DNA of 64,000 nucleotides, taken from Ursus arctos. Its lineage: Eukaryota > Chordata > Mammalia > Carnivora > Ursidae. Below, in pieces: positions 34,222 through 47,500 of this stretch. The DNA is taken from NCBI RefSeq assembly GCF_023065955.2, contig NC_079873.1, forward strand, positions 96,386,128-96,450,127, given 5' to 3'. Numbering within the stretch: position 1 is the first letter of the stretch; every line of letters starts with the position of its first letter. The notes under the pieces were generated by a model. That model was not told the origin of the DNA and made no database searches. It saw only the letters and a list, made by a program, of their open reading frames with translations. A program made the position numbers and the translations under genes.

Positions 34222-37200
34222 TCAAGACTGATTAATAAGATCGATAAACCACTGGCCAGACTTACCCAAACGAAAATGGAAAGGAACCAAATTAATAAAA
34301 TTATGAATGAAAGGGGAGAGATCATGACTAACACCAATGAAATAGAAACAATTATTAGAAATTATTAACAGCAACTATATGCCAACAAATTAAGCAATCT
34401 AGAAGAAATGGACGCATTCCTAGAAACTTATAAACTACCAAAGACTGAAACAGGAAGAAATAGACAATCTGAACAAACCAATAACTAGCAAGGAAATTGA
34501 AGCAGTGATCCAAAACCTCCCAAAAAACAAGAGTGCAGGGCCAGATGGCTTCTCAGGGGAATTCTACCAAACATGTGAGGAAGAAATAATACCTATTCTG
34601 CAGAAGCTGTTTAAAAAAATAGAAATAGAAGTAAAACTTCCAAACTCATTCTATGAGGCCAGCATAATTACCCTGATCCCAAAACCACACAAAGACCCCA
34701 TCAAAAAGGAGAATTATAGACCAATATTGCTGATGAACATAGATGCCAAAATACTCAACAAGATTCTAGCCAATAGGATCCTACAGCACATTAAAAGGAT
34801 TATTCACCACAACCAGGTGGGATTTACTCCTGGGATGCAAGGGTTGAACCACCCTTGGTTCAACATTCACTAATCAATCAATGTGATAGAGCACATTAAT
34901 AAAAGAAAAGACAAGAACTGTATGATTCTTTCAATTGATTCAGAGAAAGCGTTTGACAAAATACAGCATTCTTTCCTGATTAAAACTCTTCAAAGTACAG
35001 GGATAGAGGGAACATACCTCAATATCATAAAAGCCATCTATTAAAAGCCCACAGTGAATATCATTCTCAATGGAGAAAAACTGAGAGCTTTTCCCTTAAG
35101 GTCAGGAACACAACAAGGATGCCCACTCTCACCATTATTGTTCAACATAGTACTAGAAGTCCTAGCCTCAGCAATCAGACAACAAAAAGAAATAAAAGAC
35201 ATTCGAATTGGCAAAGAAGAGGTCAAACTCTCTCTATTCACAGATAACATGATACTTCATGTAGAAAACCCAAAAGACTCCATCCCCAAGTTATTAGAAC
35301 TCATACAGCAATTCAGCAATGTGGCAGGATACAAAATCAATGCACAGAAATCAGTTGCATTTCTATACACTAACAATGTAACTGAAGAAAAAGAAATTAA
35401 GGAATCAATTCCATTTACAATCGCTCCAAAAATCATAAGATACCTAGGAATAAACCTAACCAAAGAGGTGAAGGATCTATCTGTACTCTAGAAACTACAG
35501 AACACTTATGAAAGAAATTGAGGAAGACACAAAGAGATGGAAAAGCATTCCATGCTCATGGATTGGAAGAATAAACATCGTTAAAATGTCTATGCTGCCC
35601 AGAGCAATTTACACTTTCAATGCAATCTCTATCAAAATACCATTGTCATTTTTCACAGAACTGGAACAAATAATCTTAAAACTTGTATGGAACCAGAAAA
35701 GACCCTGAGTCACGAAGGGAATGTTGAAAAAGAAAACCAAAGCTGGGGGCATCACAATGCCTGACTTCAAGCTATATTACAAAGCTGTAATCATCAAGAA
35801 AGTATGGTACTGGCACAAAAACAGACACATAGATCAATGGAACAGAACAGAGACCCCAGAAATGGACCCTGAACTCTATGGTCAACTAATCTTCAACAAA
35901 GCAGGAAAAAGCATCCAATAGAAAAAAGACAGTCTCTTTAACAAATGGTGCTGAGAAAACTGGACAACCACATGCAGAAGAATGAAACTAGACCATTCTC
36001 TTACACCATACACAAAGATAAACTCAAAATGGATGAAAGACCTCAATGTGAGACAGGAATCCATCAAAATCCTAAAGGAGAACATAGGCAGTAACTCTTC
36101 GACATTGGCTACAGCAACTTCTTTCAAGACACGTCTCTAAAGGCAAGGGAAACAAAAGCAAAAATGAACTTTTGGGACTTCATCAAGATAAAAAGCTTTT
36201 GCACAGAAAAGGAAGCAGTCAACAAAACTAAGAGGCAATCCACAGAATGGGAGAAGATATTTGCAAATGACATTTTGGATAAAGGGCTAGTATACAAGAT
36301 CTATAAAGAACTTAACAAACTCAACACCCAAAAAACCAAATAATCCAGTCAAGAAATGGGCAGAAGACATGAACAGACACTTCGCCAAAGAAGACATACA
36401 AATAGCTAACAGACACATGAAAAAATGTCCAACATCACTAGCCATCAGGGAAATACAAATCAAAACTACAATGAGATACCACCTTACCCCAGTTAGAATG
36501 ACCAAAATTAACAAGACAGGAAACAACAAGTGTTGGTGAGGATCTGGAGAAAGGGGAACCCTTTTAAACTGTTGGTGGGAATGAAAGTGGTACAGCCACT
36601 CTGGAAAATAGTATGGAGTTTCCTCAAGATGTTAAAAATAGAGCTACCCTATGACCCAGCAATTGCACTACTAGGTATTTACCCCTAAAATACAGATATA
36701 GTAAAAAGAAGGGGCATATGCACCCCAATGTTCATAGCAGCAATGTCCACAATAGCCAAACTGTGAAGGAGCTGAGATGTCCTTCAACAGATGAATGGAT
36801 GAAGAGAATGTGGTTCATATATGCAATGTAATATCACTCAGCCATCAGAAAGGATGCCCACCATTTGAACTGACATGGATGGAACTGGAGGGGATTATAC
36901 TAAGTGAAATAAGTCAAGCAGAGAAAGACAATTATCATATGGTCTCACTCATATGTGGAACATATGGAATAGAGTGGAGGGCCGCAGGGGAAGGGAGGGA
37001 AAAGTGAATGGGAAGAAATCAGAGAGGGAGACAAACCATGAGAGACTCTGGACTCCGGGCACCAAACTGAGGGTTACAGAAGGGAGGGGAGTGGGGCATG
37101 GGGTAACAGGGTGATGGGTATTAAGGAGGTCACGTGTGGTGATGAGCATTGGGTGTTCTATGCAACTAATGAATCATTGAACACCACATCAAAAATTTAT

Positions 37201-37252
37201 GATGTATTATATGCTGGCTAACTGAACATAATAAAAAAATACAAAAAAAAAA
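34222..37252 (+). mobile_element. L1 LINE, 3 kb, 5'-truncated in ORF2
   Basis: The element begins in the region between the endonuclease and RT domains (GATAAACCACTGGCCAGACT) and continues through RT, the C-terminus, the 3' UTR (GGGTGATGGGTATTAAGGAG) and an A-rich tail at 37227-37252. A candidate duplication CCTATTTA lies at 34214-34221 and 37263-37270, with imperfect neighbours. ORF2 is broken by many stops and shifts. No microsatellite has expanded at the usual ORF2-tail site (about 36818). Confidence 0.95.
34505..35921 (+). pseudogene. L1 ORF2 reverse-transcriptase region, decayed
   Basis: Four successive open pieces (34505-34873, 35054-35491, 35508-35708 and 35721-35921) together span the RT domain. 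They show the [15 protein letters not shown] finger motif, [35 protein letters not shown], and an active-site motif changed to [11 protein letters not shown]. The normal FADD has therefore lost its second aspartate, so this copy is catalytically dead even apart from the stops between the pieces. Confidence 0.92.
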
Positions 37253-37869
37253 TAGGATGAACCCTATTTAATCTAGAAAAATAAGGATTGAGAGAGTGAA
37301 GTGGTAGATAGTCCAAAATTCATTAAAGGAGATAGGGAGAATGATCTTGATTGTCAACCTTCACAATATGGAATTAGAAGAGAGATACAAAAACATAACT
37401 AAGAAATTTGAGAATGCTATCACCAAGGAAAGGTATCTTGTATTACATAACAATGAGAGGCTACATTAATAGGATTTCCTACTTTAAGAGTCTGTATCAT
37501 CCTGTTTCAAAAATTATTTCAGTTATGCCTTAGCTAACAGTCACCATAATATATAAGCCATTCACATGAGGTATACATTAGATTTCATGGCACATAATCC
37601 TCTTTGAAAATGTTCGCCCTCAAGGTAGTTCTTATATTTTTGTGTGTTGTTTCCCTTATTGCTATCTCTTTATGAACTGAAGTCTTAAGATAACTTAAAG
37701 ATATGTAATGGGTAGTATTAATGAAATATTAGGCTATTACTTATACACTAGTATCTTGGAATGCCCAATGGTCGTAAAAGTGTTCCCAAATACCCTGTGC
37801 ACGGTGTATTAGGGGAATGAGGCATTCAAGATGTCTTGTATCAGATAAATGTGACTAATAGCAGGAAAA

Positions 37870-37985
37870 AATCAATCTATCTTTGGGGAAAACTGGATGA
37901 AAAGTACATGTTACCTCTCTGTACATTTTTTTGCTATTTCCTGTGAATTTCTATAATTATTTCAAAGTAAAAACTTAAAAAAAAA
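37870..37985 (+). mobile_element. L1M 3' UTR end
   Basis: GGGGAAAACTGGATGAAAAGTACATGTTACCTCTCTGTAC, then an AATTATTTCAAAGTAAAAACTT-like run and an A9 tail, is the typical 3' end of L1MA/L1MB-type elements. The rest of the element is absent. Confidence 0.75.
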
Positions 37986-38120
37986 TCCACAATGAGCAAA
38001 CATGTGAGCAAACATGAAGAAACCGATAGGATTTGGGAGATAAAAAACAAGGAAAATCCTAGGTTAGAGAGTGACAGAATTTACAAAGAAACCATGCCAG
38101 GACTGTTTTCAATCTCTGCA

Positions 38121-38552
38121 CAGTAGTCCCCCACTTATCCTTGGTTTTGCTTTGTACTGTTTCAGTTACTGGAGGTCAACCATAGTCTGGAAGCAGATGG
38201 TCCTCCTGATGTATGGTCAGAAAGTCAATAGTAGCCTAAAACTACATCAGCATGCTTATGTCATTCACCTCGCTTCATCTTATCAGGCAGGCATTTTATC
38301 ATTTCACATCATCACAAGAAGGGTTGGTACACTACAGCAAGATTTTGAGAGAAAGAGACCACATTCACATGACTTTTATTACAGTATATTGTTATAATTA
38401 TTGTTTATTATTATTGTTCTTAATCTTTTACCATGCCTAATTTATAAATTAAACTTTATCATAGGTATATACGTATAGAAAAAAAAACAGTATAATAGGG
38501 TTCGATACTCCCCACAGTTTCAGGCATCCGCAGGGATAAGGGGAGACTACCG
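38121..38552 (+). mobile_element. Tigger-family MITE (TcMar-Tigger)
   Basis: The left end CAGTAGTCCCCCACTTATCC and the right end GGATAAGGGGAGACTACCG are inverted repeats of about 20 bases. The interior keeps GTTTCAGTTACTGGAGGTCAACC, AGAGACCACATTCACATGAC, TATTACAGTATATTGTTATAATT and GTTTCAGGCATCCGC, which belong to Tigger transposons. The transposase gene is deleted. TA flanks it on the right (38553-38554) and CA on the left, consistent with one mutated base of a TA target duplication. Confidence 0.92.
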
Positions 38553-39023
38553 TACAGGACCCAGAGAGTGAATGGCATAATGGGATTTTTTCCCAATTCT
38601 TAGCTCAAGAAGTAAGCAAGTATGGTAGGAGACTTCTGATCATCGCAGAGATATTAATAAAGACTACCCAATGTCTATATTTCTGCTACTTAGAGGACAA
38701 GATCTGTTTTGGAGGCCCACGACAGAAGCAGAACATGGGTTGTTCCCATGCATGCACTAGTCCCTCATTCACCTCCCCCCAACCAAACCCAACTAAGCAG
38801 TTACTGTGCTTTAATCTATAATGATTCCAAGATACTTTCATAATAGCTGGGGTTTAAAAAGAGATACTTCCACATAAACACCTACCCCTAAGTAGAATTA
38901 ACTTGAAAGGATTTCCCAGAATCCTTTTTGAATCACAGGTGATCCCACCAGTTCCACCTAGAGCCTCTCTCAGAAATAAGTGGAATAACTCCTCCCATAG
39001 AAAAAGGAAGTTGATATACAAAA

Positions 39024-39668
39024 TTATTTTTCCCAAGACAGTGGGTTCCTGCAAACACAAATGCATTGCTCGTATATGGGATGGAAAGGCATGTCTGTTA
39101 ATATATAAGCCCTCAACGTAGGCCTTGTAATTAAATCAATTTTGTAGTGAATGTTTTCAATAGGTGTTGAGTGCCAATTTTTATTTTTTAGTGGAGATAA
39201 AAACTGCCAGGGAGAGAAGGCGTGGGATAGGGAGTGGGAGTAAAGGAGGGACAAAACCTTCACCATATTGTCCTGGGCCATATTGGGATTCAGCTTGACT
39301 AATGACAGGAAGTTCTCTCCAGGTGTCACTGAGTCACCTGACAAGCTGGCAATCACTCCCACAGCCTCTTCAAGTCTGTTTTTAAATAAAATGTTCCTTA
39401 ACCCCCTCACCTCTTCCTCTGATGTCAATTGCGGCAAGATAAATGTTGCATTAGATCCCATCACATAGTTTCAATTAAAGAGGCTTTGGAGCATGTTGGT
39501 GTAATTTGAATGCAGGCGTTTCAGTTTTTGAAGCTGGGGAAACGATAAAGCTTGCTTCTTTGGTGCCTGACGAACAGCCTGAGTCATTAACCAGGTGAAT
39601 AAAGACTGACGATAAGGATGGGCTTCCTCCTCCTCCCCATCCCTTTTAAATCTTAATTTGGGATTCAA
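39024..39668 (-). other. Open frame with a single in-frame TGA, unidentified
   Basis: On the minus strand, a 65-codon piece (39668-39471) and a 146-codon piece (39464-39024) are in the same phase and separated by one TGA near 39471-39473. That gives about 213 sense codons with a single stop outside any repeat I recognise. The middle (PQLTSEEEVRGLRNILFKNR) is amphipathic and has ordinary protein-like composition, while the last 60 residues look like read-through. No family is recognised. It could be a decayed exon, a pseudogene or chance; there is no ATG near the first codon (TTG) and no clear splice pair. Confidence 0.25.
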
Positions 39669-40689
39669 ACTAGTGCCTTATTGCGGGGAGCAATTCTGCC
39701 ACTGACAGCGCATTTCCCATCCCTCCTGCCTGAGTCACCAACCGACAAGGAGAAAGTTTGCCAAGTCACAGGGAATATCTCTACCATTAGCTTGTCCCAT
39801 ATCTAGATTTTGGCTACCCATGACATCAAAAGAAGGTTACAAAAAGGTCACTAAGAGGAAAAAAGGAAATTGAATTCAGAAAAGGAGCCAAGGGTAGAAA
39901 AAAATTCAGGGACAAAGTTCCTTTAGGGCCCTGATGGCACTAGGATTTCAGGATATACAGTTTGGGTGGTCAAGAAGGAATCAATCAAATGTAAATTTGA
40001 ATGTATACAAATATCTGAAGGCTGAAATAATAGAGGACGGCCTTTCATGGATGCAGCATGCAAATCCAGAGAGATGTGGTTTTAAGAAGTACTCGCAAAA
40101 GCCCACTGCTCCAACCTCCTTCATACTCATTAGAAATACTCTTTTCTCCTCACTGAGAGAAAAGTTCAAATGCAGAGAGCCCCGGATGAAGCAACACATT
40201 GGGTTGAATTCTCTCAAAGGTGGCCATGCTGCCTCTTTTATTCTTAATTGCAAACCTTCCTACAAAGACACCAAAGGTAAGAAGACACACGCAGCAGTGT
40301 TGCCTTCAACAAGTTCAACAGCAACTAGCCTTATTTAGAGAATTTCCGGCCTTTTTGTGGTCCATGTTATTGAGGGGGCTGGGCACTTATTCACATATGG
40401 ATATCCAGGTTTGGAAAATTTTTCTTTTACCCCTGTTCCTACCAAAGTCTCAGAAATCCGCCACGCGCCACCTTGCCATGATTCAAACTAGGCAGATGCA
40501 GAAACAGGTCAGATATCTACCAATGAGCTTATTAACAGCAGCACCCCACTTACAATACACATTGAAGCACAGAATTTCTTCAAGTATCTTCACCACATTT
40601 TTGGCCTGAGTACACTTATAAAGGGCTCAGGTATGGCTAAATTCCGGCAGTAGGAAACCAAAGTCAAGTACAAGACAAAACCAGCTACA

Positions 40690-40815
40690 TAATTTGTAGG
40701 TCCCCACTGCAAGATTAAAATGTGAGTCCCTTGTTCAAAAATTATTAAGAATTTCAAGAAAATGACAGCAGAGCATTAAGCCAATAATGGGATTGTTCCG
40801 AGCTTATTGCCCTGT
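40690..40815. repeat. Possible ancient interspersed repeat
   Basis: CACTGCAAGATTAAAATGTG, CCTTGTTCAAAAATTATTAAGAATTTCAAG and GACAGCAGAGCATTAAGCC resemble an old mammal-wide repeat whose name I cannot recall with certainty. Confidence 0.45.
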
Positions 40816-41754
40816 TAGATAGCAGAAGACTCAGGCTCACGAAGTGGATTCTGGGGCAACATACGGGTTTTTAAAGGAGATGCCCCTGAACAAGTTCATA
40901 TATCAGACATGTATTTTCCCTTGGATCATCTATTTGCAGTGAATCACAGTGTGGAAGGGCCGTGAGGAGGAGCAAACTACAAAGCAAAACACAAACAACC
41001 AAAAAACCCCACATTGCGTTGTCATCATTGGATTTTTAGTATTTGGGTTGGTTTTTTTATTATTGTTGTTCGTCATTCATTGAATGGAATTTTTCTGAAG
41101 AAGGTAGTGAGGAGATCAAACATTTTTGACAGGAGTAAGCTTGAACTCAGGTACCTGGCCCACAGCCCCTCCTGAGAGGAGGAAAAAGCTCCATTTTTGC
41201 TCATCTTGAGGATTAATCACTATACTGCATTAGCAATCCCAGATTCAACTACAGTTAAACTGCAAAGCTCAAATAATTTATGGCCTTCCCATGGCATACT
41301 GAATAATTCATACCATTGTTTCTCTCAGAGAAAAAAAAAAGGCCTTGAGATACTGAGCCTGCCACTAGTTCCTGTGAAATCTTGGTAGAAACAGCAAAGG
41401 CTTTGGTTCTCTTTCTGAGAGGAAGCTCCCCAGTCCCCCCCCCAGAGTCCCACATGACCTGGAAACAGGAAGCAGCCTGGTCCTACCATGAAGACACGTC
41501 ATGCAATGTTATAGGGAGAAATAGATCTGTTGCTTAAAAGGTCAAGGTCACAGATATTATCCCAGGTGTGTCATTAACTTTTTATGTCATCATAGAATGA
41601 ATACAAACCCGGTTTCAGACTGAGCCCTGACCTTGGTGAGCCATCTTACAGCTCTAACACTAATCATAGTAAGATTTCTGAGAGGAACTAATATAACAAA
41701 ATAAAAATTATTTTAAAAAAAGATTTCTGAGGGGATAGATGATTCAGTATAATT

Positions 41755-42005
41755 CATTCCACGATATCTCCAGCCCAGATCTCTTTCCTCAGCTTCATAC
41801 CCATCTACTTACCAGCCTATATAACATCTCCACTTGGATTTTTCCAGGGAAACCTTAAACTCAACATGTCGAGTCTTCTCTCCCATTCCAGTCCTTACCC
41901 CATTCCTGCATCAGCTCATAACCTGTTTATCCTGCTTCCAACCAGTAGTACAAGCTAAGTCCTTGGAGTTATGCTTGATTCTTCCTTTTCTCATTGCCAG
42001 TCCCT
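41755..42005 (+). mobile_element. L2 LINE fragment
   Basis: ATATCTCCAGCCCAGATCTC, ACATCTCCACTTGGATTTTTCC, CCTTAAACTCAACATGTCGAG and CCTTGGAGTTATGCTTGATTCTTCC match the L2 ORF2 3' region in order. The 61-codon frame at 41834-42019 lies in it. Confidence 0.85.
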
Positions 42006-42312
42006 TGGGGCTAAGGTGAGACTAGTGGGAGAAGTTAGGTATTAGGGGACAAGTAATATAAGTTATTCCCCCAAAGACATGCCAGTATTGAGCCAGAAAA
42101 ATGATTCCAGAATGGGTTGTCAATCCATATGGTGTGTGATGTGGGCAAATCAACGGGAGAACTGTAATAACTGAAGTACAGGACTAAATGGAGATGAAAG
42201 AACCTGTGTCAATAAAAGCAAGAAAAGTAATAGCATGAAAAACAGAACTGGCTTCAAATCCCAACAACACGGCCGAACAGTGTTTTTCCTTTTCCTTGTT
42301 CATTAACTAGGT

Positions 42313-42545
42313 CAGAGGTCAACGAAGTTTTTGTTTTGCTCTTGTAAAGGGCCACATAGCAAATATTTTAGGCCTTGCGGACCTGACAGTCTCTAGCAAC
42401 CATTTAACTCTGCAACTAGAGCATGAAAGTAGTCATAGGGACGCTATATAAATGTTTGGGTGTGGCTGTGTTCCGATCAAACTTTATTTACAAGAACAGG
42501 AGCCAGGTCATTTTTGACCCACTGGCTGTAATTTGGCAAACCCTG
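42313..42545 (+). mobile_element. hAT-type MITE (Charlie/MER1 group)
   Basis: The sequence runs CAGAGGTCAACGAAG, TTGTAAAGGGCCACATAGCAAATATTTTAGGC, GTGTGGCTGTGTTCCGATCAAACTTTATTTACAA, then GGCAAACCCTG. The terminal sequences are imperfect inverted repeats of each other. It is a familiar non-autonomous hAT family; the exact subfamily was not fixed. No clear 8-bp duplication was found. Confidence 0.85.
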
Positions 42546-42894
42546 GAATAGCCTATGTGGTAACAAATTAACTCTCTAATCTTAGAGATTGAACATAAAG
42601 TTTATTTCTTGCTCATATTATACACAGGATAGATGCAGATATCTTCCTCCATCTTGTACATATTATCATCTGGAACAGGTGGCCTCCAAGGTGACACAGA
42701 AGGGAAAAAGAGGTCTGAAGGATCCCATTAGTACAGGAAGCAGCTTACATATTTTTAGCGCATATCCCATTGGCCAAAACCCAGTCTCATGGTCCAAATC
42801 CACTGAAACAGAGGCTAGAAAATGTAGTGAACTATATTAGTATTTGGTGAGGAACTCAGTCATTGCCATATGAAGCAACAATAATTTCAGTCTT

Positions 42895-42985
42895 GTATAG
42901 TCATTAGGATAAAGTATGTGTAAAACATTTAGCACAGGGCCTCACACATAAGCAGCACTCGATAAATTTTCAATTGTTCCCAACC
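42895..42985 (+). mobile_element. MIR SINE 3' part
   Basis: TATAGTCATTAGGATAAAGTATGTGTAAAACATTTAGCACAGGGCCTCACACATAAGCAGCACTCGATAAAT has the MIR/L2 tail form. Confidence 0.7.
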
Positions 42986-42999
42986 CCTCCCTTCTAACC

Positions 43000-43400
43000 A
43001 TTCCACGCTTAGGCATACTGTAAAATGCCCTTCACACTCAGGCAGACATCTGCTTGCCTTGTCTTACTCTGTTTCCTCTGCTCTTCCCTCTTTGTTATTT
43101 CCACCCTACTAATGCATATTCACTTATCTTTCCTATTCCTGCTCAAATGACGTTTGGCATTTTCTTCTTTTAACTTGCCCAGGCAGAGTGACTTGGGCTC
43201 CTCCCTTGTACCACCACACTTACTACAAACCACGCGTGATGAGCATATTGCAATGTCCTTAATTTGACGTGTATGCCTCTTCCATCAGACTGTGAGCTCC
43301 GTGAGGACAGAGCAATGTCATCTTCTTATCTGTACCTTAGTATTTACCATAGAGTCTAAAGTATTGACGGACAGTCCACGAGTGTTCCTTAAATTCCCCT
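43000..43400 (+). mobile_element. L2 LINE 3' end
   Basis: GCTCAAATGACGTTTGGC, then CCATCAGACTGTGAGCTCCGTGAGGACAGAGC, then ACCTTAGTATTTACCATAGAGTCT follow the L2 3' pattern. It lies directly downstream of a MIR fragment. Confidence 0.72.
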
Positions 43401-44031
43401 GGTGAATCTTAATGCAGGGAGTTTCAGGTCCCAGACAGCCTACACTCGTAGTAGGAGCAACTTGCGACTCCTGAAGAGCTTTTCTTCTTTGTGCCACCTA
43501 TAGCTCCAGTGCCCTGTTGGTAGCTCCGCAAGATGACGTTTGGCGTAGAGGAAGCACTTAAAAGTTGGCTAAAACCTACAGGAAAGAGAAAAGCAAAAGA
43601 AGGTGTTTATTTGTCGCTGTGTAGGCCCCCCAAAAATCTCTTTTTATTTTTTTATGAAATCCACTCCAGTGAGAGGAAAAGTTGACTAAATTCAAGCGAA
43701 ACAATTGGTGTGAATAGTGTATATACCCCAGAGCATACTCACTATCATTTCAGAATGGGTCCACAAAGAATACCTGTGAAACTGCATTGAGCCAGCCATC
43801 TGTAGCTCCGGATCAAGTGACCGTGGCACGTGGGACTTCCACTGCTGAGTGCCGAGCAGTTCTATTTAGAGAGACTCCCAGAACAGCATCAGCACCGTCT
43901 ATCTTGCTACACCTCTCGCTCTCAGTGGAAATCAACAAAAAAATACTGATTAAAAAAAAATCTACATATCCCTACATATCCTAGTCTGGCTTTGGTTTCT
44001 CAACTCACCTTTTCTGAAGCCATGTCAAATA
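43401..44031. other. Single-copy interval left of the large L1
   Basis: I see no repeat. This flank is important because it does not continue the older L1 found on the other side of the large L1 (see findings). Confidence 0.6.
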
Positions 44032-44344
44032 ATGCCTTTTATTTTTTTAAATCATTGATTGCATTCAGTACTTCTCCATCTTTGTTTGTTTGTTTCGGGA
44101 GTAGAATTTAGTGATTTATCACTTGCATATAACACCCAGTGCTCATCATAACAAGTGCCCTCCTTAATGCCCATCACCCATTTAGCCCAGCTCCCACCCA
44201 CCTCCCTCCATCAACCCTCAGTTTGTGCTCTATCATTAAGAGTCTCTTATGGTTTGCCTCCCCCTCTCTCCTTCTCTCTTTTTTTTCCCTTCCAAAACGT
44301 TCACCTGTTTTGTTTCCTAAATTCCACATATGAGTGAAATCATA

Positions 44345-44458
44345 TGGTATTTGTCTTTCTCTGATTGACTTATTTTGCTTAGCATAATACACTCTAGCTC
44401 CATCCATGTCACTGCAACTGGCAAGATCTCATTCTTTTAGATGGCTGAGTAATATTCC

Positions 44459-44503
<45 letters not shown>

Positions 44504-47500
44504 CACAACTTCTTTATCCATTCATCAGCCAGTGGATACTTGGGTCTCTTTCCATAGTTTGGCTATTGTTGATAATGCTGCTATAAACACTGGGGTGCAT
44601 GTACCCCTTTGAATCTGTATTTTTGTATCCTTTGGGTAAATACCTAGTAGTGCAATTGCTGGATCTTAGGGTAGTTCCATTTTTCACTTTTTGAGAACCC
44701 GCGTACTGTTTTCCAGAGTGGCTGCACCAGCTTACATTACCACCAACAGTGTAAGAGGGTTCCCCTTTTTCCGCATCCTCACCAACATCTGTTGTTTCGT
44801 GAGATGTTAATTGTAGACATTCTGACAGGTGTGAGGAGGTGTCTCATCGTGGTTTTGATTTGTATTTCCCTGATGATGAGTGATGTTGAGCATCTTTTCA
44901 TGCGTCTGTCAGCCATCTTGATGTCTTCTTCAGAAAAAATTTTCACATCTTCTGCCCATTTCTTAAATGGATTATTTATTTTTTGGGTGTTGAGCTTGGT
45001 AAGTTCGATAAGTTCTTTATAGATTTTGGATACTAGTCCTTCATCAGAGAGGTCATTTGCAAGTACCTTCTTCTATTCCATAGGCTGCCTTTAGTTTTGT
45101 TGATTGTTTCCTTCATTGTGCAGAAGCCTTTTATCTGAAGGAAGTCCCAATGTTCACTTTTGCTTTTGTTTCCCTTGCCTCCGGTGACATGTGTAGTAAG
45201 AAGTTGCTATGACCAAGGTCAAAGAAGTTGCTGCCTGTGTTCTCTAGGATTTTGATGGTTTCCTGTCTCACATTTAGGTCTTTTATCCATTTGGAATTCA
45301 TTTTTTGGTGTGGTGTAAGAAAGTGGCCCAGTTTCATTCTTCTGCACATTGCTGCCCAATTTTCCCAGCACCATTTATTGAAGAGACTGTCTTTTTTCCA
45401 CCAGTTGTTTTTTTCCTGCTTTATCAAAGATTAGTTGCCCAAAGAGCCGAGGGTCCATTTCTGGGTTCTCTATTCTGTTCCATTGGTCTATGTGTCTGTT
45501 TTTGTGCCAGTACCATGCTGTCTTTGTGATCACAGCTTTGTAGTACAGCTCGAAATCCGGCATTGTGATGCCCCCAGCTTTGTTTTTCCTTTTCAACAGT
45601 TCCTTGGCGATTCGGGGCCTTTTGTGGTTCCATACAAAGTTAAGGACTATTTGTTCCAGTTCTTTGAAAAATGTCATCGATATTTTGATCGGGATAGCAC
45701 TGAAAGTGTAGATTGCTCTGGGTAGCATGGACATTTTGACTATGTTAATTCTTCCGATCCATGAGCATAGAATATTTTTCCATCTTTTTGTGTCTTCCCC
45801 AATGTCTTTCAAGAGTGATTTATAGTTTCTAGAATATAGGTCCTTTACGTCTCTGGTTAAGTTAATTCCAAGGTAGTGTATGGTTTTTGGTGCTATTGTA
45901 AATGGGATGGATTCCTTAATTTCTCTTTCTTCAGTCTCATTATTCGTGTATAGAAATGCAACTGATTTCTGAGCAGTGATTTTGTATCCCGCCACATTAC
46001 TGAATTGCTCTGTAACTTCTAATAGTTTGGGAGTGGCTTCTTTTGGGTTTTCCACATAGAGTATCATGTCATCTGCGAAGAGAGACAGTTTGACTTCTTC
46101 ATTGCCGATTTGGATACCTTTTATCCTTTTTTGTTCTCTGATTGCTGTTGCAAGGACTTCTAGTACTATGTTGAATAATAGTGGCGAGAGTGGGCATCCT
46201 TGTTGTTTTCCTGATCTTAAGGGAAAGGCTTCCAGCTTTTCCCCATTGAGAATGATATTTGCTGTAGGCTTTTCATAGATGGTTTTTATGAGATTGAGGA
46301 ATATACCCTCTATCCCTACACTCTGAAGGGTTTTAATCAGGAAAGGATGCCGTATTTTGTTAAATGCTTTTTCTGCATCTATTGAGACAATCATATGATT
46401 TTTGAATTTTTGTTTCTGGATAAAATCTAAGACACTGATTGATTTGTGAATGTTGAACCACGCTTGTATCCCAGGTATGAATCCCACTTGGTCATGATGG
46501 ATAATCCTTTTAATGTACAGTTGGATTCTATTAGCCAGGATCTTGTTGAGGATTTTGGCGTCCATATTCATTAGGGAAATCGGTCTGTAATTCTCCTTTT
46601 TGATGGGGTCTTTGCCTGGTTTGGGAATCAAGGTAATATTGGCCTCATAGAATGAGTTTGGTAGCTTTCCTTCTGTTTCTATTTTTTGAAATAGCTTTAG
46701 GAGAATAGGTATTATTTCTTCTTTGAATGTTTGGTAGAATTCCCCAGGAAAACCGTCCGGGCCTGGAGTTTTGTTTTTTGGAAGGTTGTTTATCACTGAC
46801 TCAATCTCTTCATAATTAATTGGCCTGTTTAAAAAATCAATTTCTTCCTGTTTCAGTCTTGGTAGTTTATGGGTTTCCAGGAAGTCCTCCATCTCTTCCA
46901 GATTGCTTAATTTACTGGCATAAAGCTGTTGATTAAAGTTTCTAATAATCCTTCCAATTTCATTGGTGTTGGTTGTGACCTCCTGTTTTTCATTCATAAT
47001 TTTATTAATTTGGGTCCTTTCTCTATTCTTTTGGATAAGTCTTGACAGGGGTCTGTCAATTTTATTGATTCTCTCAAAGAACCATCTTCTAGTTCTGTTG
47101 ATCAGCTCTACTGTACTCCTGGTTTCTAATTCATTGGTTTCTGCTCTAATCTTGGTCAACTGCTTCCTCATGAGTGGATTAGGCCTGTCCCTCTATTGCT
47201 GTTCCAGCTTCTTCAGGTGAGAATTTAAAACTGCATTTTAGATTTTTCTATTATTTTGAGTGAGGCTTGGATGGCTATGTATTTCCCCCTTAGGACTGCC
47301 TTTGCAGTGTCCCATAGGTTTTGGACCGTTGTGCTTTCATTCTCATTGGTCTCCATAAATTGTTTAAATTGATTTTTGATTTTCTGGTTTATCGAATCAT
47401 TCCTGAGCAGGATGGTTCTCAGTCTCCAAGTGTTTGAGTTTCTTCCAAATTTTTCCTTGTGGTTGAGTTCCAATTTCAAAGCGTTGTGGTCTGAGAATAT

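Larger units (their letters stand above)
38555..41754. other. 3.2 kb mostly single-copy interval
   Basis: I recognised no young transposon. Three stretches have longer open frames: 39024-39668 on the minus strand (entered separately), and 39934-40338 and 40220-40609 on the plus strand. The plus-strand frames overlap other frames and show no domain. A possible ancient repeat lies at 40690-40815 (see its entry). Confidence 0.5.

Noticed and set aside
45375..47171. 598-codon open frame on the minus strand as a host gene
   Set aside because: It carries L1 reverse-transcriptase motifs ([13 protein letters not shown] and FADDMILYV) and lies inside a 6 kb L1 with ORF1 and a 5' UTR in the right order.
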